In this document: one piece after another, positions 1 through 12,432 of the stretch
How the letters are laid out: the number at the start of each line of letters is the position of its first letter
How positions within the stretch are numbered: position 1 is the stretch's first letter
NCBI GenBank assembly: GCA_054661495.1
Contig: BAAFSQ010000036.1
Location: forward strand, 1-58,506
Direction: 5' to 3'
Source of the DNA: Zygophlyctis sp. KS116
Taxonomy: Eukaryota; Chytridiomycota
DNA: 58,506 nt
The notes under the pieces: generated by a model
The model's input: the letters and a program-made list of their open reading frames with translations, nothing else
The model's database searches: none
What the model was told of the DNA's origin: nothing
Made by a program: the position numbers and the translations under genes

Positions 1-553
1 ATCAGCAGATTCAGTCAGATTCAGTTATATATTCCACCAAATGCTATTAAATATCTACATTTAGAAATTAGAAATACTTGATTGCTGCTAAAAGTGCTAC
101 TTAAAGACAGTGAAACAGATCAATCTTGGAAGAGTATAGAGAAACCGACTTAATATCAAACAAACTCAAACAGTTTTATCGGACTAAGAAAGAAAAAGAT
201 CATCATGTCTACTACTTTAGCTCATGGATTATGAAAATGTCACTCTCAGAATATGATGATTATCTAGAATCCACATTTACTTGGTATACAGATAAATATT
301 AGTACTTTCAGATCTAAAGCTTGCATGGGACTTAACATAAAATACCGGCTAGAGAAATTACTTTTGGACCATCTCGCATTATCAAACAGATTTCATTTAA
401 TATTGGATTTCTAAAACTAGAACTGTAGAAATAGACACAAAAGATTAATACAGATGAATTAATACAGAGAGTAAACTAATAAAGAAAAATGAAGTTGATC
501 CATTTCGTAGTTTTATCACGAAATGTATCTTAAACATATTTGATGATCAATTA
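1..553. other. Gene-free stretch at window edge
   Basis: No reading frame, tRNA or known element could be supported on either strand. The DNA is AT-rich with many stops. A short direct repeat of GATTCAGT lies near the left edge, and a small inverted repeat (CATTTCG at 501-507 and CGAAATG at 519-525, 11-nt loop) sits just past the stop of the neighbouring leftward gene. It could be a 3' end signal of that gene, but nothing else supports this. Confidence 0.5.
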
Positions 554-2730
554 TTACTTATCAATAAAGCATTCGGCCATTTGTTTAAGATATATATCAG
601 GATCATCCATAATAAAACAAAGCAAATCTGAAACACAATCCATCTGTTCAGTAAAATGATTGTTTTCCTTTGAAAAGAGCCAAAAGCGTGTTAGACTACC
701 TAAAAAGAAGGCATGCAAAGACTTTGGTGAGTGTGAATTCACAGTGATGTAGCTTTCGAGGAATATAACATGCAAAAGCTTCAGAGATTTTGATATCAGC
801 TTACGACTACTATGAATTGTAATACCGCATATAACTTGATGAAAAAATAGAACCAAGTTCTCTAAAATCTGGCTTAAGAATACAAAATCTAGACTTACCT
901 TCTCATGTTGCAAAAATACCATTGCACATTTATATTCATGAGCCAGCAATAACAAGAAAGAAAGACACGACAAAAGCATCTTATAGCTAAATATTTTGTA
1001 AAACTTACCAATAGGTCATTAGATTTCAGAAGTAGTCGTGAGATTGTTTCAATCAGCTTAAAAAAGTTGTCTGAATTTTCCGAGACTTTCCTAAATAAAT
1101 TTTTATCCATTACGATATTCGACAAAGTATTGATTTGAAGAAAAGCCAATTGAAGACAATTGAAATTAAGAAAATATAAAAGATTATCGTAATTTAAAAG
1201 AAAATTCATCCTAAAATCAGTTAAAAATACTGTTACTTTTCTAGGCAAGATTGCCCATGATGAATAGCACAAGAAGATATAGTATACAATAATGAAAAAA
1301 TGTCGCTTATAAGATTTGTAGACACCCATGAGCTTGTCGATCTATAATTAGAGCAAAGTAAATAAAATGAAGATTCCAATTCCTTCCAAAACCAGTCTAA
1401 TTTAGAGCTTTCAAATATTAATGTCGTCAAACCACTATCCCATTTAATCAATGCTTCCAAAAAAATGAAAATCATCGACAATCGAATAGCCTTTTATGTT
1501 AGATTAATAATAATATCTTTACAAGCTTTTCTTTTACAGAGCAAGGAATAAATTCTAAAAGTTTTCGACTTAACATCAGAAAATCATTGGAATTTCTATA
1601 ATCCATCAAAAGCGAATTTAGATCATTAATTTGTTCAGCATTTCCTATCATTAATAATATTATTATATTACGTCTAAATTCTAGATGCATGAGATGGCGC
1701 CAATCCGGCCCCAATCTTTCTAGCATATTTGTCCATATCTTCAGATAAGTAAAACATACTTACATGAGAGAAAAAGGGCGTGCGGGGTTTTATATTTGCG
1801 TCCGAAATCAGATTATTTAATAAGAAAGTAGAAGTTTCCATTGTATTTGTTAAAACTCCAACATCCACAAATCTCTTTGAAGTAAACTTTGATGTAACAT
1901 CATTTGAGGCATGAAACTGTGAAATGTCTTTTTTATGAACCGATTTTAATTGGCCATTTGAAGACTGATTAGTAGGAGAATTCAATGTCTTTTGTACCTT
2001 TAAAGCATTTTTCAACTCCTGCTCCTATATAATTAATCCTAAATTGAATTAAACCTTGAAAATCAATTTAGTTTGATAAACTTCCAATTGCTTTTGATAA
2101 TTCATTTCAATCTTTTTCTTTTCAGAGTCGACACTCAATGATTGAGTAATAAAACTCGATTTTAACTCTGCATTTTCTGATTGAACCTTTGATAAATTCC
2201 TTCTAATAATTGAAATTTCTCCTGTTTTTGTGTAAATGACTCCCTGAAGATCCATTTTTTCCTTTATTAAAGTTTGATTTTCTTTTTTGAGCTATTCATT
2301 AGTATTCCAAATTTGTTGCTGATTATGGCAGTAGAAATCGGACAGATAGCGCGAAATTATAACCAATTACCTTTTCAAAGTCATCCTTGTAGCGATCATT
2401 TGAATCATATGATCCAGATAAACAAGGAAGATGTCTAGAAGGATCAGAAGTTTGAGATGATAATTCCATAATTTGCGTTTGCTTTAAAAATTCAGTTTCC
2501 TGAACTTGTAATTCCTGAAAGGCGGCATCATCCAGAAATTCATCACTAAATTGATCATAATCTGGAATTGGGGGATTTGGAAATATTTCAGTTTGTCGAA
2601 TTACAGCGGGTTCTAAATCCACCAAATGAGCAATTAGCGCCTCATCCGCTTCATTCCCCTGAAATAAAAAATCATCGTCTTTCCTCTTTTTAGCAGACTT
2701 AGAAAACTCATTCTCTACAAATCGTTTCAT
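554..2730 (-). CDS. ATRIP/Rad26/Ddc2-like checkpoint protein
   Basis: Probable partner of the ATR checkpoint kinase, which recruits ATR to RPA-coated single-stranded DNA in the nucleus. The N-terminus carries an acidic, aromatic patch (DYDQFSDEFLDDAAF) like the RPA70-binding motif of ATRIP. Next comes a coiled coil holding TKTGEISIIRRNL, a segment I recognise from fungal ATRIP homologues, followed by a long helical region typical of these proteins. The gene is split by several short introns, for example 30 nt before the EQELKNAL segment and 25 nt after FFSH. One intron near 2284-2367 appears to be about 84 nt, unusually long here. The start is taken at ATG 2730 (MKRFVENEF), because the longer frame begins with GTG. 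The stop of the upstream esterase is only 11 nt away. Family assignment rests on short motifs, so it is moderately sure. Confidence 0.6.
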
Positions 2731-2741
2731 AAGATTTCTTG

Positions 2742-3523
2742 TTAAAACGGCCGGTTGCACAACGTCAACTTTTTAGGGTCAACTTTATCGTGCCAAATCA
2801 CTGGAGCCTCCAACTCATTTGGCATTATTTCTGGCCATAAACTTTTAATACTAGAGATGATCCCTTCACTAATCTTCATATTTCCTTTCACATCCAAATG
2901 AAGACCATCATTCAAAAAATCTCTAGTATTTTCTGGTGTACACTCTTTATCTCCTAAAAATAATTTCCAGGTATCTAAAACTGCCACATTTTTTTCTTCT
3001 CCTACTTGCAAACATGCAAGTTTATATAATTTTGTATTAGACACTGATCGGTTTGGAATACACGCACCTTTTTCCTCACACAATCTTTCTGGATCAACTG
3101 GAGGTGGTGTTAACAATAATATTCTAAAATTTATAATAAAATCTAAATATACCTCGTATTAACATCATTTTCCTGAATCATGTCAATCATTGAACATAAA
3201 TTCTTTTCATAATCTTGTAAAGACACATATTGTCTATTACCTTGAAAGACAGAATCATTTGCTCCCAAGAATATAGTAATCAATTTAATTGATGGTTTAT
3301 ATCCAGATTGAGCACAAGGTAAAGTAGTTTTTAAAACATGAGGCAATAGCTCTGCGCACCAAGTCGTATTATAACCAGAGAAACCTCTATTCACAACATC
3401 CAATTTCCTTACATAGATATGAGAGAGACTTGCTCCGAATCCATTTAAAATTGGATCAAATGAATACTGAGTAATAGAATCACCAAATAATAATATTTGA
3501 TCCAATTGTATCGGTTGAATCAT
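2742..3523 (-). CDS. IAH1: GDSL esterase, isoamyl acetate hydrolase type
   Basis: SGNH/GDSL hydrolase of the isoamyl-acetate-hydrolysing esterase family, which cleaves short-chain acetate esters. Visible blocks are the catalytic serine motif LLFGDSITQY, block II NRGFSGYNT, block III FLGANDS and the C-terminal Asp/His block LNDGLHLDVKGN, in the right order. A 29-nt intron at 3124-3152 joins NDVNTR to ILLLTPPPV, restoring the family's conserved segment. Start ATG 3523. The protein is about 250 residues, usual for the family. The gene is transcribed divergently from the RCC1-repeat gene and in tandem with the ATRIP-like gene, 11 nt downstream. Confidence 0.85.
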
Positions 3524-3627
3524 TTAACCCCCTGAAAATGATTAAAAGAATCTCTACTTCTCAATGCAAACTTCCGCTTTTGAAGCCAATCAGAAATTCA
3601 GTTGCATTGGGGGCATGCCATTCTTTA

Positions 3628-4736
3628 ATGCTATCTCCCAATCAAAAATCCAATACTCCAATACTGTTTGCGATGGGATCAAATGGTACTCTTTAATGAA
3701 TAATTGTAGATTTTGGACAATGTGGTTTCTCTCCAAATTCAAATTCTGGAATCTTTGATGAAGACGATTTAGAGATTTTAAATGATTGGACTGTAATGAT
3801 GGATGGGTTGGAAGATGATTGCATTCAAGCGATTCAATGCGGCGATTTTCATTCAGTTGCACTCACTAAATCTGGACAAGTTAGAACTTGGGGATCTGGG
3901 ATTCTTGGGCATGGGAATGAATGGTATGATTCTAGACCGCACACAATATGTTTTTTTGAATCAATTAAAAGACATGTTTATCAGTAAGGATTTCTAATTT
4001 AAATTCTAGTATATCAGCAAGATCATCAACAAGTGCTTGTTTAGCGAGTTCAAAAGATGGATCTGTAGAAGCTTATGTATGGGGATATTTAAGAGATGAA
4101 AATGGGAAATTAATAAAGGCTTTAGTTCCATCATTGGTAAAGTGTGCATTAGATTTAGATCAAATCACAAATATAATCTGTGGATATAATGGAGCGTTTT
4201 CTATAATTGGGAAAAAGAATGGTAAATCAATTCTACAAATCTATAATGCATTTATTTCTCCTTGCTATACTAGGCCTTATGCGCCATTATGTGAATCAGT
4301 TACAGTAATTGATCAAATATTTAGGAATAAACCCACAATAGAGATTACACTAGAGAATGAAGTTCAGGATTTTTCAATGGGATGGGATGCAGCATTGATT
4401 TTAGAGAATAATGCAGCGAAAATATTAGATTATCAATCAAAACAGATTTATCAACTAAGCGAACAAGGAATTCAAAATGGCGTTTTAGGACCAAATTCTA
4501 TAATATTGTCATCATTAAATTCACTGTATACGTTTGGTGTAAAGGAATCAACAAAGTCAAAAGATGTATCATTTATAGACTTTTTAAAATCTACATTTAC
4601 TAAATCAGTGTCAAAACCTTCAAAATCTAAATCTATACTGGACTTATCAATCCAAAAACCAACTATTTTGGAAATTTCAAAATCTCCAGAATTACTATTG
4701 GCATCTCACAATGATATTCTTATTGTTGAAATCTAA
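3628..4736 (+). CDS. RCC1-repeat protein
   Basis: A 352-residue protein with degenerate RCC1-type beta-propeller repeats (LFAMGSNDFGQCG, QVRTWGSGILGHG, VEAYVWGYL). These repeats usually mediate protein or chromatin contacts, or guanine-nucleotide exchange. The true reading frame only appears after removing two very short introns, 3686-3709 (24 nt) and 3984-4009 (26 nt). Start ATG 3628 gives MLSPNQKSNTP just before the first repeat; longer frames upstream do not match. Seven full repeats are not evident, so a specific identity (RCC1 itself, ATS1, FMP25) cannot be given. It converges on the Sel1 gene with 2 nt between the stop codons. Confidence 0.75.
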
Positions 4737-4738
4737 GA

Positions 4739-5769
4739 TTATACCATTGTAGACAATTTCCCTTTTAAATTTCCAATTTCCTTGACAAATCGTGATGTAT
4801 CCTTTATCTTGTTTATATATTTAAATGCCAGTTCCTTATTCACATACTTTATTCCATCAGGGTCAGCTGTACCATTTGTATACAAGGATGCCAAATTCAT
4901 ACAAGCTAAATCTACACCATTTTCAGCTGCTAGTTTCCAATATTCAATAGCCATATATTCATTTTTGACTAATTTACCATTAATAGGTAATCCAGTTAAA
5001 TGCAAAACTCCCAAATTATATTGAGCAATTCCAAGTCCTTTTCTAGCTGCTTCATCATAATACTTTGCAGCATTTTCTAAATCTGGAACCCCATTATTAT
5101 CATGATGACCTTGATGATACAATGAACCCAAATAAAAAGTAGCCTCTAATTTTTTTAATTTATGCGCTTTATATATCCATTCAAACGCCTTTAAAAAATC
5201 CTTTCCTTGCCGATAAATTAAACCAATTTGTAAGCAAGCATCTGCATCCCCTTTTTCCGCCGCCATTTGAATCAATTTCAATCCTTCTTCCTGATTCTGT
5301 TTAGACAAGTATTTTTTTCCTATTATATACATTGCCTTTGGATGTGATTTTTTCGCCAAAGATTCCATTAATTCCCAACCTCCAATTTTAGAGTCTTGAA
5401 TTTCACCAAATATATTATATAAAAAAAACTTACCCCTGATCATACCATGAGCATAATAATATAATGCATTTACATCTTGAGATTCCTTTACTAAATTAAA
5501 CAAGATCCGAGCCTTTTCTTCCCCATCTTTTGTATTATTTAAATAAAATTACCTTTATGCCGATGCATTAATATCCCAATCTTTAACAATTCTTTGAGAT
5601 CTGGAACAATCTTTTGTAATTTTCTATTTTCAACTTTATCTAATGCATTTGCCAAGAGAAGGATTCTGAATGGAGACACAGTTAAATATCTTTTCCTATA
5701 CAGCGACTGAAGAATGCTAAAAGACGGTAGATAAGAAATCTTCCAAAAGAGCCAATGAAAGCTCTTCAT
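4739..5769 (-). CDS. Sel1-like repeat protein
   Basis: A 334-residue protein of tandem Sel1/TPR-like helical repeats (for example KAMYIIGKKYL, ADACLQIGLIYRQG, AQYNLGVLHLTG, LACMNLASLYTNG), with alternating small and aromatic residues and the A-x-x-G-hydrophobic pattern. Such repeats scaffold proteins in the ER, mitochondrion or signalling pathways. The basic, hydrophobic N-terminus (MKSFHWLFWKISYLPSF) could be a mitochondrial targeting sequence; this is inference. One 26-nt intron lies at 5527-5552. ATG 5769 is chosen because a longer frame would run into the divergent dUTPase; the two starts are then 34 nt apart. No specific orthologue recognised. Confidence 0.75.
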
Positions 5770-5803
5770 AAGTCTGTGGCGTTTTTCTAATTTAGCGGAA
5801 AGA

Positions 5804-6264
5804 ATGATTTCAAACTCTTGCCTATTTGTAAAGACTCTCTCTGCCAATGCACAACTCCCCACTAGAGGTTCTGTCGGAGCAGCAGGATATGATTTATATG
5901 CGTAATTTATACTAGTAATAATAGTGCACATTCTACTGTAATTCCTGCGCATGGAAAAGCAATTGTACCGACTGATATTTCCATTGCAGTTCCATATGGT
6001 ATGTATGGTCGTGTGGCACCTCGTTCAGGATTAACAGTCAAACACTTTTTAGATGTCGGAGCAGGAGTTATAGACTCTGATTATCGGGGACCGGTCGGTG
6101 TTGTAATGTTCAACTTTTCGGACATGGATTTTAATGTGTCTCAAGGAGATCGTATTGCTCAATTAATAATTGAAAAGATTGCAATGTTGGATGTAGTCAA
6201 AGTAGAAGATTTGGATGATACTAGTCGTGGAGCTGGTGGTTTTGGATCAACAGGATCAAATTAA
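5804..6264 (+). CDS. DUT1: dUTP pyrophosphatase (dUTPase)
   Basis: Hydrolyses dUTP to dUMP and PPi, preventing uracil incorporation and supplying dTMP synthesis. All five motifs of trimeric dUTPases are present: [36 protein letters not shown] and the C-terminal [10 protein letters not shown] arm. The first motif emerges only after removing a 23-nt intron (5902-5924), which joins AAGYDLYA to [10 protein letters not shown]. Start ATG 5804 ([19 protein letters not shown]) matches the family N-terminus. The product is 145 residues, the normal size. Divergent from the Sel1 gene, 34 nt away. Confidence 0.95.
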
Positions 6265-6280
6265 AAGATTTCTAAAAGAT

Positions 6281-6511
6281 TTAATAAAATTTGGATTCCA
6301 AGTCTATAACTCTGAGCATGATTTTTCTAATTTCAATTTCTTTTAATGCAACGTTAAGATTGATTTCTGTAGATTGATTTAATAATTCAATATTTTCAGT
6401 TATAGTGTTCATGTATGAATCCTTGTAGTTTTTTCTAGGTAATATAATAGATTTATCAAGATCAATAATTGGTGATTGTGGAGGAGTAGTTAATTTATGA
6501 TTTAAATTCAT
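6281..6511 (-). CDS. Small uncharacterised protein, 76 aa
   Basis: A 76-residue frame starting with ATG 6511, just 5 nt after the AIM24 stop codon, and ending 16 nt from the convergent dUTPase stop. The N-terminus is proline/serine rich (LTTPPQSP), and the C-terminal half is predicted helical with heptad-like hydrophobics (ENIELLNQSTEINLNVALKE). The tight fit between two solid genes argues that it is expressed. It might be a small complex subunit, but no family is recognised. No intron or membrane segment is seen. Confidence 0.5.
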   Translation of the reverse strand: MNLNHKLTTPPQSPIIDLDKSIILPRKNYKDSYMNTITENIELLNQSTEINLNVALKEIEIRKIMLRVIDLESKFY

Positions 6512-6516
6512 TTTTT

Positions 6517-7350
6517 TTAAAACTTTAACAAGCGATTTAGAGCTCTATTAGGCTGTTGAGTAGCCATTATATATTTTCCTGGGCCTTTAAGAGTATAGAA
6601 TTCAACCCGACTTCCCAAAACTGAATTCAAAACATATAATATTGAATTTCGAAGTATTGAAAAGATCAATAATCCGGTTTTTTTGAGATAATTTATAGAT
6701 TTTGAATCTGTTTTTGATTCTATTAATATTTTTGGAGGAGTATATTCGACTTTTATGGGTAATGGATTTAGACACGATTCCCATGCTACTAAATTTCTAG
6801 GATTGATTAAAACTGACTCTGAACTCTGTAATTCTAAATGTTGTAAACCAGAAGAAGAAGAGAATGCAATTATACCTTTTCCTTTTACTAAATAGTTGAA
6901 ATAACCATTAATTCCCTATAATAAATTTACAATAGAAATTACCAATCCCAATCCTTTTGCTTTTGAAGATAATGTGATAGAGGATGTACAAGCAAGGAAA
7001 GAGTCTTTTGAGATGTAATATTCAGAGATTCCATTTGTTGTAATCAATGCAGTTGTACCAAATGATTTTGGCGCAACAATTACTTTTTCCGTTTTAGAGC
7101 TTGAATTAACCAGATTATCAAATATAAATGGACCGCCACTAGACAGTCTAGACATTGCAACTAAAATCCCACCGTCAGTGTCCGGAGAGGAAATAATTTT
7201 TAAAGACATTGACAAAACAGAGTCTTTTTGGACAATTATATTCTGTCCTGGTTGAAGAGTAATATGCAATGCACCACCAAGGCCTTTAGCAATTTCAAAT
7301 TCTGGGAGAGGACTGGACATTACAGTTAAAAATCGTCGCATCATTTGCAT
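6517..7350 (-). CDS. AIM24: AIM24-family mitochondrial protein
   Basis: Member of the AIM24/TIGR00266 family; the yeast protein sits in the mitochondrial inner membrane and supports cristae (MICOS) organisation. Family features seen: LHITLQPGQNIIVQKDSVL near the N-terminus, the YLVKGKGIIAFSSSSG turn region, LINPRNLVAWE, and a C-terminal LKGPGKYIMATQQP like the family's GPG-x-Y/V-x-x-Q-T/Q end. Two exons are joined across a 27-nt intron (6916-6942), giving 268 residues. The start MQMMRRFLTVMSS is basic and could be a mitochondrial signal. Tandem with the ABC transporter upstream (33-nt gap) and the small protein downstream (5-nt gap). Confidence 0.8.
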
Positions 7351-7383
7351 TAGGGCAATTCTTTATATTCAAATTCCTTAATA

Positions 7384-9422
7384 CTAAACTTGTTTGTCTG
7401 CCAACAATGTTTTTAGCTCATTCAGTCTCTTTTCTACTTTAGGAACTTCAACAAGTTTTTGTTCAATTGAATTTTTCTCTTCCTGAAGAGCTAATCGTTT
7501 CTTGGCGTCCAATTTTGTAAATATGTATCCACCCTGTCCATCAAATTGTAATATCCAATTGTGATAAGCCCAAAGAGATGGACGATGAGATACTGTAAGT
7601 AATGAAATTCCTAAAAGCTGAGAATGCGTATACATAATTTTTTCTATATCCATTCCAACTGATGAGGTACATTCATCCAAGATGGCATACATGGGACGAT
7701 GATAAAATAATCGAGCCATGGCGATTCTCTGTTTATCTCCGCCAGCAAGTACATCTTTCCAGTCTTTTTCTGAATCAAATCCTCCTTCTTTAGCTACAAG
7801 TGAATCAATTTGGACAATGGCCATAATTTTCAATAAATCTTGGTCAGAAACTCCTTTTGTCTTCATGTCATTAGGTGTATCAGGATATATAATCTGATCA
7901 CGAAGTGTACCAATTGATAGATAAGGTCGCTGAGGTATATAAAAGATTTTCTTGGAATTTGGTTTAGAAATAGTTCCTCCATACACTGGCCAAAGTCCAC
8001 CCAAAATTCTAAAAAGTGATGATTTTCCACATCCATTAGGTCCAACAATTAGTAAATGATATCCTGGTTCAATTACAAAATTTAATTTTTCAACCAAAAC
8101 ATCTCCATTTGGAGACACAATTGGAACGTCTTTAAATTCAATCACTGCAGACTCTTTTATAATACCCCTACCATTCAAAAGTTCTGAATTTGCATTAGAG
8201 ACTAATCTTTTACTATACTTGTTTTGAGAAATATCTTCAAAAACATCAAGTAATTGAGACACACGTGTCGTATACCCTGCCAACTCTGACAAATCCTTGT
8301 AAGAGTACATTATACGACCTATTGCATCTGATGACCCCATTAAAAGTCTCCTATTAACAATAAAAGCTTGAGTACGACCCCCAGCATCCTTATTTAAATC
8401 TCTTGATTCTACAGAAATTCCTTCAACTTCATAAAACACTGGATAAGCACAAATCATTAATCCAACAGCAGACCAAACGTATTTTATAAGAAAATCTTCC
8501 ATCATTCCATGCCAAATTTTTTCTTTTAAGATAACATTTATATGTTTTATAAGTGTCATATAACTTGAAGACACAATACTTTTTTCTATTTCCCCACCTG
8601 AAAATAAAGCAATTTCTTCTGCATTTTCAATAAGTCTTGAATGAGTAAATCTAAATTCTCCTTCTAATTTTTGTTCTTCTGCCACTAATTTCCCAAAAGG
8701 AGGAGTTATTGCACGTAAAGCAGCACCAGACAAATAAACTACAGTCTAATATTAAAAAAATCTTGTATAAACATACAAATAAAGATCCAACACCATTTAC
8801 ACCTAAATTATTTGCCAATTTCCAGTTATACAAAACCATATCTAAAACTGGTTTTGTTAAATTTGAATATAATTCTGCAGTTGCATGACAGAACCTATCA
8901 ACATCTCTTGAAATACATTGATCAGCATTTTTAATTCGATCATCTAAATTCCCAACTTTATAAAAAGTCATTCCAGTTAAATAATCTGAATGTAACTTTT
9001 CCGTTAATCTAGTTCTAAAAGCGATGGCAAGTTTATTCTGTAAATAAGTCAACATTGAATTTGTATAAGTCGCTGGAATCGCTATCCCCATCCATTTACC
9101 AATATTAACGAGAAATTCCTGTTTCTTTCCTCGTACCTTGTAATTACTAGACTTTAATTACCAGACTTGACACAATTTTTCCGTCCAACTCTGCAACCAT
9201 CAAACTAAGAAAAGTCCTTAAAAATAGAAACCCAGAGAATAAATTCAAGAGCATAAACTCTTTAGTAGAGACTGACGGTATAATAATCTTTAAAATTCTT
9301 AAAAATCTCTTTAAAAAGACAATATTAACTTCGGACTTGTTTGATTTCTTTTTAGAAAGAGACGCTAACAAAACCATCAATAGTCCGATTTTCCATTTCT
9401 GTTTATAAATGACTTGTATCAT
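7384..9422 (-). CDS. Peroxisomal ABC half-transporter (ABCD/PXA family)
   Basis: ABCD-family half-transporter, which imports very-long-chain acyl-CoA or fatty acids into peroxisomes as a dimer. Order: an N-terminal hydrophobic region, the ABC membrane domain with conserved [23 protein letters not shown] and the [10 protein letters not shown] loop typical of this family, then the ATPase with Walker [10 protein letters not shown], signature [13 protein letters not shown] (a variant of LSGGE) and Walker [10 protein letters not shown]. Introns at 9137-9161 (25 nt) and 8746-8776 (31 nt) restore these motifs. 660 residues, normal for a half transporter. Start ATG 9422 leaves 37 nt to the divergent LUFS-WD40 gene. 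Confidence 0.9.
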
Positions 9423-9459
9423 CAATGGCCCTTGAAACGTCAAATTTATTTTTAGAAAA

Positions 9460-12382
9460 ATGTCTATTAATTCAACTTCTCCAACTTGGGAATCAGACAA
9501 GATGCTAAATGTTTACATTTATGATTACTGCATTAAGAGGAATTTTAAGGACGCCGCTAGAGCATTCTTTGTAGAAGCAAAGGTGCCACAAGATCAGCAA
9601 GTTCCGATCAATGCAAGGGATGGTTTCTTGTATGAATGGTGGACTGTGTTTTGGGATATATTTAGTGCAAGAGCTAATAGAAGTGGATCTCAGGATGCTT
9701 TAGCTTATGTTGACATTCAACATGATAAGGTATTTAATTCAAATTCATTCATAGAGTCAACAATTTGCTCAATGGAGAAAAATGCAAATGATGATGAGTC
9801 AAAATAATAGTTTTCCACAGGCTCAAGGTGTTGTTAATCCTCATGCAACTATTGTTCCAGAAGTACAAAGTCCAGCTGGAAATTTTACAATGGATTTAGG
9901 TATTTTGGGATTTTTAAAATAAAAGAAGCAGGACGATTTCCTAATGGTAATCAAGGGAGTATGAATACTGCTACTGCTAGTCAAATTTTGGGTTTTTGCT
10001 CTTCAATGTTTTTAGCACAATTAGGTCATAAAACTATTGATCAAATTACAGAATTAGAAAGGATTTCAGTTTTGGCAGATATGAAAAATAGGAGAGTTTT
10101 TGGTTATCCTGAATTAAATGATCCAGCAATTAGAGCTCAATTTATGAATTCAAGATGTTACTTGTCCCTGACGCAAAAAATTCATGCGTTTTCTAATCAG
10201 CAAGGGTTTGTTATGCCTCAGGTTTCAAATGGATTAATAAGACCAATGGCTGTAAGATATTATCGAAATTTATATTACAGGAGTCTATTTCTACAGAAGG
10301 TGATTCGAACGGAAATAAGAGAGTGAGAACAATGGATTCTCCAATGATTGCTCAAGCAAGTAAGTTGGAATTTTAGATAATTTTAAGCTATTCCAAGGGA
10401 TAGTCCATTAATTCCACATGCTATTCCTACTTCACGGTCTGCTTCTAATGGAGCTACTCCAGTGTCTCCTAGTACTCCTTGGGCATTGCCTGGTTTTTCA
10501 AATTTACCCGTTCATCAAGTAAAATTACTCTAGTTAAAATATAGCAACAGCAAATTTTAACACGACACCAGATTTTGGAAAGAAATCGACAGGCTCTGTA
10601 TAGTGGAAATCAGATTGTTAACCCTGTAAATGTGCAGGAAAATCAAGATGCAATTAGGGACTTTCATGCCAAAAATTTGATGAAACAAGTAATTTAAAAC
10701 GCTTTTATTATTTAGCAACATCAATTATTTATGCAGCAACAATTGTCAAATGCTACGATTGCATCGAAATCTTCTCCTAGGAAAAAGTCTTCAAATAGTT
10801 CTCCAATGATTTCCCGTCAGCCTGTAATGAAGCAGGAAGTTAGTACGCCTGGTGGTTCTAGTGAATATAACCCTAATATTGAGCCATCTGAAATGTCAAA
10901 TGCATCACTGGAAGAAATTGCAAAGTTTTGGGCTATGGCATCCAATACTCAAAATCTGTCAGAATGGGCGGCTCAAGAGCAATCTGAAGATTTAACTTCG
11001 ATGATAGAAGGGGATATTTTTGATATAAAAGGTACTGGGGAGTCAGTGGGAGCGATTGGAGATACTAAAGAATTAAGTTCAATCAATAATGTTTCTGACA
11101 CATCGCAGATAAATAATAAGTCTAGTGATTCTAATTCTTCAATCTTGGAGCCTGTCGGCCATCTTGGAGGACATAATAATAAAGTCACTGCCTGTGCATT
11201 GGACTCAAATTCCCTTCTACTAGCATCTGCTGGGAATGATCGTAAGCTAATTTTGTGGGATGTGTCTCAGACAAATGCATTAGTAGTTCCCCAAGTACAT
11301 AAGGAAGAGAAACATTTTAGTAAAAACATTTGTTCTGCTCGGTTTTTGAAAGTTACTGGATTTTTTAATTCAAATGCAACAGACTCTTTTCTTTTGTCGG
11401 AAAATGTTCCAGTTTTATTGGCTACCTGTGGATATGATAAATGTGTGACGATTACCAACATTATATGTGAGAAATCGCCGTCGGGCTCACTAAAAGTCTC
11501 ATCTACCTCAAAGGCCACTACTTTTTCAGGGCATCAACGATCAGTCACCAGTGTAGACTTTTGTCCTTATGCATTTTTTTCTTCTAATAATATTTGTGGA
11601 ATGGACTTTTTTGTCGGAAGCTTAGACGTGGAAGGGGATCTGATCATTTGGGATACATGGACTGGAAAGGAATATCTGAATACTAAATTAGTATGAAACT
11701 TTAATAATTAACACCATAGCCGTTTTTAGGAAAATCATATGACGCTTCTTCAAATCCTTTAAGATTTAAACCAATGGATGGTGAAAGAAGTGATAAGTTT
11801 GATTTGGCAGCAGCATTTGGTAAATCCATCTATTACATTTCTGTCTCTGTAATCTTGGAACCTGAAATCACCTTACAAGAAAATATCATTCCAATGTCAA
11901 CTCCCCACTCTAAAAATATTACAAATTTAGATTGGTCAAAAGATGGGCATTGGCTTGTAACTTCTTCAGAAGATATGGCTGTCGTTTGGGACGCTCAAGC
12001 ATTATCCAGGTCAATATCTGGTAATGTTGAATCATTTCCTTTGGTTGAAGTATGTCAAATACCTGCACAAAGCTGCAAGATATCATTTTGCACATTCTTA
12101 GAGCCACAAACCCCATCAGGAAATGATGTTAATCCAAACCTAGAAGAATTACCTTTTCTAATTTTTGGTGAATACCAATCTATGCATATTTGGAAAATTG
12201 TTAAATCCTCTGGAAATTCAATTCCTCCTCATCGGATAGCTTCAATACCTAATTGTCTAAATGGAGTTGTGAGCTGCATTGACACCTGCTACGATGAATC
12301 TTTTGAAACCCCCACATTATTAGTTGCCAGCTCAAGCGGAGGTGTGAAGAATAACCTCAAAATTTGGAAATTTTCTGTTTAA
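9460..12382 (+). CDS. LUFS/LisH plus WD40 co-regulator, LEUNIG-like
   Basis: A 910-residue predicted transcriptional co-regulator. Residues about 10-90 form a LisH-containing LUFS domain (YDYCIKRNFKDAARAFFVEA, FLYEWWTVFWDIF), as in Flo8/Som1, SSBP2-4 and LEUNIG. A long low-complexity Q/S/P-rich middle follows. The C-terminal third has WD40 repeats (LGGHNNKVTACALD, LASAGNDRKLILWD, FSGHQRSVTSVDFCP, GDLIIWDTWTG, NITNLDWSKDGHWLVTSSEDMAVVWD). Eight exons: introns at 9730-9754, 9900-9925, 10252-10280, 10360-10387, 10519-10544, 10689-10715 and 11691-11719, all 25-29 nt and all frame-consistent. A further 24-nt GT..AG piece after ASQIL (within 9983-10015) is in frame and could also be spliced. The domain order matches plant LEUNIG; dikaryote Flo8/Som1 proteins lack the propeller. 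Confidence 0.85.
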
Positions 12383-12432
12383 ACGAATAAATATTAGTAC
12401 TATTGAGTTCATGATTCAGTCTAGGGCGGGCA